DNA of 11,424 bases from Polyangiaceae bacterium. Lineage in GTDB: Bacteria; Myxococcota_A; Polyangia; Polyangiales; Polyangiaceae. The notes beneath the pieces are model-generated. The model did no database searches, had not been told where the DNA came from, and saw only the letters and a program-made list of their open reading frames with translations. Where the stretch lies: assembly GCA_022447485.1 (NCBI GenBank), contig JAKVCH010000061.1, positions 1-11,424 of the forward strand, read 5' to 3'. Shown in pieces: positions 6,564 through 11,424 of this stretch. The translations under genes and the position numbers were made by a program. Positions within the stretch are counted from its first letter, which is position 1. Every line of letters begins with the position of its first letter.

Positions 6564-7405
6564 TCCGCCCCGACGCGCCTGCGGCGAAATGATGCAGCAA
6601 TTTCCAGAAACTGGTCAACGCTCAGTGTTTCTCCCCGTTGGCTTAGTTCAAAGCCAACCTCTGCGGCCACGCTTTGCAACTCGTCAATCGGGGCGAGGCT
6701 CTTCCAGGCGTTTCTTAAAGTCTTACGACGTGCCCCAAAGGCTAACTTCACGACTTGCTGAAGTACTCGATCTTCATCACAAGCAGAAGCTCGTGGAACA
6801 AAAGTAACAACGGCAGAGTCAACGCGAGGAGGCGGAACAAAAGCCTGACCTCCTATCACCAAAGCTTTCTTCACCTCAAATTGAGCCTGAGTAAACACGC
6901 TAAGAGCGCCATAGGCCTTGGTCGAGGGCGATGCGCTGAGCCGCTCAGCGACCTCCTTTTGAACCAAAAAAGTTGCACGGTCTATTTCTGCGGCGTGCTG
7001 AATTGTCTTTTCGATCAGGGGTCCCGTAATCTGATACGGAAGATTCCCCGCAATCACTGGTCGCTCCACCTCGCCAAAAAGAGCACGCCAATCAGCTGTC
7101 TTGGCATCCGCCTCAACGACTCGAAGCTGCCCCGAACTCACCTGCTCTGCAAAGATATCTTCAAGAACTGGAACTAAATCTCGATCTCGCTCGATGGCGA
7201 TCACCTCATTGCCGGTAGCAATCAGATGCTCAGTGAGAGCTCCTAGACCTGCTCCAATTTCAATAATCGTTAAGCCGGTCTCTGGGGCGGCTAGATCCGC
7301 AATCTTTCTCGCAATATTTCTATCGGTCAAAAAGTTCTGACCGAATGAATACTTCGGAGACAGGGCATATTTTTGTAGAAGTTGTTTTGGAGACGGAAGA
7401 GCCAC
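6560..7405 (-). CDS. rsmA: 16S rRNA (adenine-N6,N6) dimethyltransferase RsmA/KsgA (281 aa)
   Basis: RsmA dimethylates two adjacent adenines near the 3' end of 16S rRNA, using S-adenosylmethionine, during 30S subunit maturation. The family motifs are in order: YSFGQNFL (19-26), SAM-binding motif I EIGAGLGALT (49-58), acidic ribose-binding region AIERD (70-74), catalytic motif IV NLPYQI (121-126), QKEVAERL (149-156), PPPRVDSAVV (191-200) and FGARRKTLRNAW (223-234). The length is normal. The start is GTG 7405: an in-frame TAA lies four codons upstream and the N-terminus aligns well with the family. AGAAAGG abuts the GTG directly, an unusually short spacing for a ribosome site. An intrinsic terminator separates it from atpC upstream, so it probably has its own promoter or depends on read-through. 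The lipoprotein gene overlaps its 3' end. Confidence 0.95.
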   Translation of the reverse strand: MALPSPKQLLQKYALSPKYSFGQNFLTDRNIARKIADLAAPETGLTIIEIGAGLGALTEHLIATGNEVIAIERDRDLVPVLEDIFAEQVSSGQLRVVEADAKTADWRALFGEVERPVIAGNLPYQITGPLIEKTIQHAAEIDRATFLVQKEVAERLSASPSTKAYGALSVFTQAQFEVKKALVIGGQAFVPPPRVDSAVVTFVPRASACDEDRVLQQVVKLAFGARRKTLRNAWKSLAPIDELQSVAAEVGFELSQRGETLSVDQFLEIAASFRRRRVGAE

Positions 7406-7448
7406 CCTTTCTCTTTACGCCATCTCAGCAACGGCAACCAGAGGACAA

Positions 7449-7483
7449 AAATAAAGGGCGATAGAGACTATCACCCTTTATTT
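7449..7483 (-). terminator. intrinsic terminator downstream of atpC
   Basis: Arms at 7449-7464 and 7468-7483 form a 16-bp stem around a 3-nt loop. In the minus-strand transcript the only non-Watson-Crick position is a G-U wobble, and the descending arm runs into a T-rich tract (CCCTTTATTTTTG). In plus-strand RNA the same position is a C-A mismatch. The better pairing on the minus strand and its position 15 bp after the atpC stop mark it as the atpDC terminator. Confidence 0.82.
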
Positions 7484-7498
7484 GCCTCATGACTGAAT

Positions 7499-8017
7499 TC
7501 AAACTTCTGCCGAATCGTCACTCTCTGGAATATCTTTCAGCGTCTCCACATAGTCCTCGTGGGCTAAAAGCTTCATCTCATGGGTCAGCAAAATTGTTGC
7601 TGGTGGAGGATCGCCATAAAGCTCCAAGCGAGTCGCTGCCCAGCGAGCTGCCGCAATAGCAACAGCCCGCTCAGACTCGGTGGCATCACTTGAGAGCTGA
7701 TTTAAAGCTTCATCAGCTTCTTTCAAGTCTTTCCGCGCCACTACGGCATCAACGTCTTCCTTCGCAATAAAGTGATCGGTCAACACCTCTGCTTGACCCT
7801 CAGCAATTTTTACGAACCCTGGCCCAACAGCAACGCTCTCTTCGTGGCTACCCTCGGTATAGCGCAGAATGCCTGTCTTCAAGCCCGCAAGCAGAGGACG
7901 ATGCTCGGGTAGAACACCAAATTCCCCTTGCACGCTTGGAGCGGTAAATTCATCCACTTCTTTCTGAAGTTTCGGTCCTTCAGGAGTGATGATACGTAAC
8001 TGAATTTTGCGGGCCAT
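7499..8017 (-). CDS. atpC: F1Fo ATP synthase epsilon subunit, long form (172 aa)
   Basis: The epsilon subunit belongs to the central stalk of F1Fo ATP synthase and can inhibit ATP hydrolysis through its C-terminal helices. The N-terminal beta-sandwich is clear: MARKIQLRIITPEG at the start and GEFGVLPEHRPLLAGLKTG at 31-49, the conserved epsilon signature. The helical hairpin spans about 86-133. The protein then continues for about 40 residues (YGDPPPATILL, then an acidic tail ending SDDSAEV), making it longer than the usual 130-140 residues. The extension looks genuine, because the frame is uninterrupted and ends just before a terminator. A purine-rich stretch (AGGAAGAGG) precedes the ATG at slightly long spacing. 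The gene follows atpD by 68 bp on the same strand, surely in one operon. Confidence 0.93.
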   Translation of the reverse strand: MARKIQLRIITPEGPKLQKEVDEFTAPSVQGEFGVLPEHRPLLAGLKTGILRYTEGSHEESVAVGPGFVKIAEGQAEVLTDHFIAKEDVDAVVARKDLKEADEALNQLSSDATESERAVAIAAARWAATRLELYGDPPPATILLTHEMKLLAHEDYVETLKDIPESDDSAEV

Positions 8018-8085
8018 CTTGTTCTTTGCCTCTTCCTGCGAAGAGAGTCCTTCGCTGAGTGGTAAGACGAAAACTTAGCTCAGGT

Positions 8086-9534
8086 TCAGGAAACCTTCGC
8101 TAGCTCCTCGCCCTTAGCTTTCGCCTCATCAATATTACCAACGAGGTAGAATGCCTGTTCCGGCAGATGGTCCAAAGCGCCAGAGAGAATTTCCTTGAAT
8201 CCTTCAATCGTCTCCTTCAGGGGCACATACTTACCATCTAGTCCGGTAAACTGACTTGCGACAAAGAATGGCTGAGAGAGGAAACGCTGAATTTTTCGAG
8301 CGCGAGCAACAATCAATTTATCTTCTTCGGAGAGCTCGTCCATGCCGAGAATCGCGATGATATCCTGGAGGTCCTTCTGCTTCTGCAAGGTTTCCTGTAC
8401 CTGAGTGGCAATACCGTAATGCTCCTCGCCTACCACATCTGGACTCAGCATAGTGCTCGTAGAATCCAGAGGATCAACGGCTGGATAGATGCCGATCTCT
8501 GCAATCGCGCGGCTCAAAACGGTCTTCGCATCCAAGTGGGCGAAGGTCGTCGCTGGCGCAGGGTCCGTTAAGTCATCGGCAGGAACGTAAACAGCCTGCA
8601 CTGATGTAATCGAGCCCTTACTGGTCGAAGCAATTCGTTCCTGCAGCGCACCCATCTCAGTCGCGAGAGTAGGCTGGTAACCCACCGCAGAGGGCATACG
8701 TCCCAAGAGTGCTGACACCTCTGCGCCGGCCTGGGTGAATCGGAAGATATTATCGACGAAAAGCAGAACGTCCTGACCCGACTCGTCGCGGAAGTACTCG
8801 GCGCAGGTAAGCGCACTCAAGGCAACTCGGGCACGCGCTCCGGGAGGCTCATTCATCTGCCCGTAGACGAGAGCGGTCTTTGAAAGAACGCTCTCACCAG
8901 TTTCGAGCTTCGACTCTTCCATCTCAAGCATCAGGTCGTTGCCTTCGCGAGTTCGTTCTCCCACCCCAGCAAAAACAGAAACACCACCGTGCGCTTTCGC
9001 TACGTTATTGATCAGCTCCATGATCAGAACGGTCTTGCCAACGCCGGCACCACCGAAGAGGCCAATCTTGCCTCCCTTACGATAGGGAGCGAGCAAATCG
9101 ACAACCTTAATCCCGGTTTCAAAGATTTCAACTTTGATATTTTGCTCGACAAACTCGGGGGCTGGACGGTGTATCGGCCACCGCTCCTCTGTCTCTACGG
9201 GCCCAGCTTCATCAACAGGTGCACCGACGACATTCAAAATACGTCCCAATGTTGCCGGACCGACAGGCACAGCGATAGGCTGACCAGTATCCTTCACCTC
9301 AAGGCCGCGAATGAGACCTTCGGTGGCGTCCATCGCGATAGCGCGGACCGTGGACTCTCCGAGGTGCGACGCTACTTCTAAGACAAGATTATCTTTCTCG
9401 TCCGAGATATTCGGGTTCGTCACCGTAAGAGCATTGAGAATCTTGGGAAGGGGACCGTCCGGGAAAACGACATCTACAACAGGACCAATCACCTGGGTTA
9501 CTTTTCCGGAATTCGCGGCTGCAGCTTGCACCAT
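8086..9534 (-). CDS. atpD: F1Fo ATP synthase beta subunit (482 aa)
   Basis: This is the catalytic subunit of the F1 sector, interconverting ADP plus phosphate and ATP on the cytoplasmic face of the inner membrane. Visible hallmarks are the beta-barrel start GKVTQVIGPVVDVVFP (10-25), Walker A GGAGVGKT (161-168), GERTREGND with catalytic Glu193 (192-200), Walker B LLFVDNIFRF (257-266), the alpha/beta signature PAVDPLDSTS (351-360) and an intact DELSEED loop (399-405). ATG 9534 is chosen because homology begins there; the frame continues 48 codons upstream to an ATG at 9678, but that stretch is unlike any beta-subunit N-terminus. No strong Shine-Dalgarno site precedes 9534. The gene is first in an atpD-atpC pair; atpG and atpA, which often precede atpD, are absent and divergent dnaG lies upstream instead. 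Confidence 0.97.
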   Translation of the reverse strand: MVQAAAANSGKVTQVIGPVVDVVFPDGPLPKILNALTVTNPNISDEKDNLVLEVASHLGESTVRAIAMDATEGLIRGLEVKDTGQPIAVPVGPATLGRILNVVGAPVDEAGPVETEERWPIHRPAPEFVEQNIKVEIFETGIKVVDLLAPYRKGGKIGLFGGAGVGKTVLIMELINNVAKAHGGVSVFAGVGERTREGNDLMLEMEESKLETGESVLSKTALVYGQMNEPPGARARVALSALTCAEYFRDESGQDVLLFVDNIFRFTQAGAEVSALLGRMPSAVGYQPTLATEMGALQERIASTSKGSITSVQAVYVPADDLTDPAPATTFAHLDAKTVLSRAIAEIGIYPAVDPLDSTSTMLSPDVVGEEHYGIATQVQETLQKQKDLQDIIAILGMDELSEEDKLIVARARKIQRFLSQPFFVASQFTGLDGKYVPLKETIEGFKEILSGALDHLPEQAFYLVGNIDEAKAKGEELAKVS

Positions 9535-9593
9535 GTTACGACTCTTCGACCTTGTCTGGAATGAATGAACAATTACCTTCGCCCTGCTAATTC

Positions 9594-9815
9594 TTAGAAA
9601 CGCAGGAAGTCGGCTTTCGCCTGCTCTGAGAGGACTTCGTCCGTGTGGAAGCGGGCGCCGCGCGTGTACCATGCACAAACCGCCATGCCAACGGTATCTG
9701 AAGAATAGCTCGAAACGCGGCTATTTATCTGCATAAATTTAATTGTTTCCCAAAATAAAACTTCACAGGCCTCAATGTCTCGCCCCCAACATTCCATCTT
9801 AGCTGGAATACCCAA
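9594..9815 (-). CDS. doubtful small ORF upstream of atpD (73 aa)
   Basis: An ATG-initiated frame ends in TAA at 9594-9596, 60 bp before the atpD start. The product has no recognisable motif. The last 30 residues, from an internal Met (MAVCAWYTRGARFHTDEVLS), have more natural codon use than the AT-rich first half, which overlaps a candidate atpD promoter. No good Shine-Dalgarno site is seen. It may be chance, or only the 3' half may be translated as a leader peptide. Confidence 0.15.
   Translation of the reverse strand: MGIPAKMECWGRDIEACEVLFWETIKFMQINSRVSSYSSDTVGMAVCAWYTRGARFHTDEVLSEQAKADFLRF
9724..9753 (-). promoter_or_regulatory. candidate promoter for atpDC
   Basis: On the minus strand TTGGGA (9748-9753) and GATAAA (9724-9729) each match the sigma-70 consensus at 4 of 6 bases, with an 18-bp spacer, inside the AT-rich island. 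The transcript would begin near 9717 and carry a leader of about 180 nt before atpD. The match is by eye only. Confidence 0.28.
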
Positions 9816-9911
9816 TACCGACGTGCTGCTCTATGTACCCGCTCTATTTTTGATATGAACTATCCTAAGCAGGAGGAGCTATCGGGAGCTCAAGACCGAA
9901 GCCAACCAGCC

Positions 9912-9917
9912 AGGTGA
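9912..9917 (+). promoter_or_regulatory. ribosome binding site deciding the dnaG TTG start
   Basis: AGGTGA lies 7 nt before TTG 9925. An in-frame TGA at 9919-9921 leaves only ATT and TTG as possible initiation codons before the conserved N-terminus, so TTG with this Shine-Dalgarno site is the best start. Confidence 0.65.
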
Positions 9918-9924
9918 CTGAATT

Positions 9925-11424
9925 TTGATCGCTCAAGAAACGATTCAAGCAATCCGCGAAGGCGCCAGTATCTCAACGATTATTGGTGAAACAGTAGCGC
10001 TCAAGCGCAAAGGTAGGAGCTTAACCGGTCTTTGCCCGTTTCATCAGGAAAAGTCGCCCAGTTTTCACGTCAATGAGGAGCGTGGCTTCTTTCACTGCTT
10101 TGGTTGTGGAGAGTCAGGTGACGTCTTTAAATTTGTGATGAAGGTCGAAGGAATGACCTTCATCGAAAGCGTTCGCGCTCTCGGGGAACGCCTCGGTGTA
10201 GAAGTGCGTGACGATATGACCCAAGAGGAGCGCCGCCAACGCGACGCAGCCCAGCGTCGTAAGCAAGCTCTACTCGATGCCAACAGGATTGCGGCAAATT
10301 ATTATCAACGGGCTCTACAGAAGCATCAGCTAGCCCACTTCGCACACCAGGAACTACGTCGTCGCGGCTTGGCCTACGACAGCGAACATCGCGCAGTTTT
10401 GGATAGCTTTGGCATTGGTTACGCGCCAGACGGCTGGGACGGGCTCGTCCGAGAACTTCAAAGGGTGGGCATCGATCTGAGCACGGCTGAAGAAGCTGGA
10501 CTTGTTGCCCAAAGACGAAATGGGCCTGGTTACTATGATAGATTTCGCCATCGCCTGATCTTTGGCGTGTACGACCTCCACGGGCAGGTTGTGGCTTTTA
10601 GCGGTCTAGCTCTTCCGAGCCCACGAGCCGAGGAGGAAGAGGCCGCAGCCAAGTACATCAACTCCCCGGAAACTCCAGTCTACAAGAAAGGCTCCACGGT
10701 TTTTGGGCTCTATCAGTCGAGAAGCCAACTCCGGGGAGGAAAGCCCTGCGTGATTGTCGAAGGGAATTTCGACGTCGTTTCGCTTCACGCCCGTGGCTTC
10801 GACTATACGGTTGCCCCCCTCGGAACAGCATTCACTGCAGAGCAAGGAAAACAAATTCGTCGCTTTGGGTCCGATGCGATCTTCCTTTTCGACGGCGATA
10901 AAGCCGGAAGGAAGGCCACTGCTGCCAGTAAATCACCAGCTCAAGAAGCAGGACTGACAGCACGGGTGGCTCGATTGCCTGACGGCCAAGATCCTGATGA
11001 TTTCTCTCGAGAGAAAGGACGCGAAGGTCTAGAGCGCCTACTCGCTGCATCGAAAGGCATGCTCGACCACCTCATCGATACGGAGTTAGAGCAAAATTTT
11101 TCCTCGGACAGTGCCCAATCTCAAGCGGAGAAAGTCAAAAACGTCGCTCAACTGATTGCTGAAGAACGAGATCCAACGGCTCGAGCTCTTGCCGAGCAAC
11201 ATGCCGACAAGTTGGCGGCTCGTTTGGGTGTTAATGACGCTCGCACCTTCCGGGCTCTGCGCCAAGCAGTGAAGAAGGGAGTCGCGTCGAAGAAAGAGCA
11301 CAAGAACTTACACTCCCAGTCATCTCAAAGAAGCGTCCCTGAACGCCCAATCGCAGACCTCGAAAAGTCGATCATCGGCGCAATTCTCGACTATCCACCT
11401 TTGCTCTTCAGCGATGAGTTTACC
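9925..11424 (+). CDS. dnaG: DNA primase DnaG, partial (first 500 codons)
   Basis: DnaG synthesises the RNA primers for chromosome replication at the fork, together with the DnaB helicase. The CHC2 zinc finger has Cys37, His40, Cys58 and Cys61. The RNA-polymerase core contains YDRFRHRLIFGVYD (204-217) and KYINSPETPVYKKG (243-256). The Toprim fold carries VIVEGNFDVV (276-285, Glu279) and LFDGDKAGRKA (321-331, Asp323 and Asp325) for catalytic metals. A Ser/Lys-rich linker near 450-472 leads into the start of the C-terminal helicase-binding domain. The frame is open to the last base, so roughly the final 80-120 residues are missing. The start is TTG with an upstream AGGTGA; an in-frame TGA two codons earlier excludes a longer protein. 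In many bacteria rpoD follows dnaG; the window ends too early to see it. Confidence 0.96.
   Translation, partial: MIAQETIQAIREGASISTIIGETVALKRKGRSLTGLCPFHQEKSPSFHVNEERGFFHCFGCGESGDVFKFVMKVEGMTFIESVRALGERLGVEVRDDMTQEERRQRDAAQRRKQALLDANRIAANYYQRALQKHQLAHFAHQELRRRGLAYDSEHRAVLDSFGIGYAPDGWDGLVRELQRVGIDLSTAEEAGLVAQRRNGPGYYDRFRHRLIFGVYDLHGQVVAFSGLALPSPRAEEEEAAAKYINSPETPVYKKGSTVFGLYQSRSQLRGGKPCVIVEGNFDVVSLHARGFDYTVAPLGTAFTAEQGKQIRRFGSDAIFLFDGDKAGRKATAASKSPAQEAGLTARVARLPDGQDPDDFSREKGREGLERLLAASKGMLDHLIDTELEQNFSSDSAQSQAEKVKNVAQLIAEERDPTARALAEQHADKLAARLGVNDARTFRALRQAVKKGVASKKEHKNLHSQSSQRSVPERPIADLEKSIIGAILDYPPLLFSDEFT

Larger units (their letters stand above)
9535..9924. other. 390-bp divergent intergenic region between atpD and dnaG
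   Basis: This region must hold the promoters of both atpDC and dnaG. It contains an AT-rich island at about 9718-9766 that stands out from its surroundings, and a possible minus-strand small open frame (9594-9815) that I cannot confirm. No tRNA cloverleaf, long inverted repeat or riboswitch-like fold was recognised by eye. On the dnaG side, TTGATATGAACTATCCT at 9850-9866 is promoter-like but has no convincing -35/-10 pair. Confidence 0.6.

Noticed and set aside
8989..9568. Plus-strand open frames of 85-130 codons opposite atpD.
   Set aside because: They lie antisense to highly conserved catalytic regions of atpD and are explained by codon constraint.
9535..9678. A 48-codon N-terminal extension of atpD starting at ATG 9678.
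   Set aside because: The extension is Arg/Pro-rich and unlike any F1 beta N-terminus. Homology begins at the Met encoded at 9534, which gives a normal length.
9855..9917. A 20-codon leader peptide ending in the TGA just before dnaG.
   Set aside because: It has no ribosome binding site and no attenuator-like structure. Its stop inside the dnaG Shine-Dalgarno site is probably chance.
1..11424. Mobile elements, CRISPR arrays, tRNA or rRNA genes, toxin-antitoxin or defence genes.
   Set aside because: No repeated spacers, transposase motifs, cloverleaf elements or terminal repeats were seen, and recognised genes account for nearly all the sequence.

Overview
The window looks like a chromosomal housekeeping stretch of a Gram-negative bacterium with moderate GC content. 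An Omp85-type outer-membrane barrel and a lipoprotein imply an outer membrane. Several features together suggest one of the lineages formerly grouped as Deltaproteobacteria (Myxococcota, Bdellovibrionota or relatives): a DUF4350/MoxR/DUF58 cluster, an isolated atpD-atpC pair, a long AtpC, a small protein ending in an RGVAIYQL-like tail, and GTG/TTG starts. This placement is inference and no close relative could be checked. I see no mobile element, CRISPR array, tRNA or rRNA.

Layout. At 75-281 (minus) there is a small uncharacterised protein with a strong Shine-Dalgarno site, possibly meeting the 3' end of an upstream plus-strand gene. From 444 to 2674 (plus) a DUF4350 membrane-anchored protein is followed by a MoxR AAA+ ATPase. 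At 2680-4545 (minus) an Omp85/BamA-like outer-membrane protein with one apparent POTRA domain points toward them, leaving a 5-bp gap. It is divergent from a DUF58 protein at 4594-6069 (plus), and the two starts are 48 bp apart around a perfect 12-bp palindrome. DUF4350, MoxR and DUF58 proteins usually form one cluster, so the omp85-like gene appears to sit inverted inside that module. The working picture is a MoxR ATPase acting on or with inner-membrane DUF58 and DUF4350 proteins, with an outer-membrane barrel as a possible envelope partner.

From 6066 to 9534 all genes are on the minus strand: atpD, atpC, a clear intrinsic terminator, rsmA (ksgA), and a lipoprotein gene whose ATG overlaps the rsmA stop (ATGA). 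The lipoprotein and DUF58 genes converge with overlapping stop codons. atpD is first in its pair, with no atpG or atpA before it, so the remaining F1Fo subunits must be encoded elsewhere.

A 390-bp intergenic region with an AT-rich island separates atpD from dnaG (plus, TTG start at 9925). dnaG runs off the window end after 500 codons and contains the zinc-binding, RNA-polymerase and Toprim regions. The most interesting part is the DUF4350-MoxR-[Omp85]-DUF58 block; the rest is recognisable core machinery with some unusual gene boundaries.
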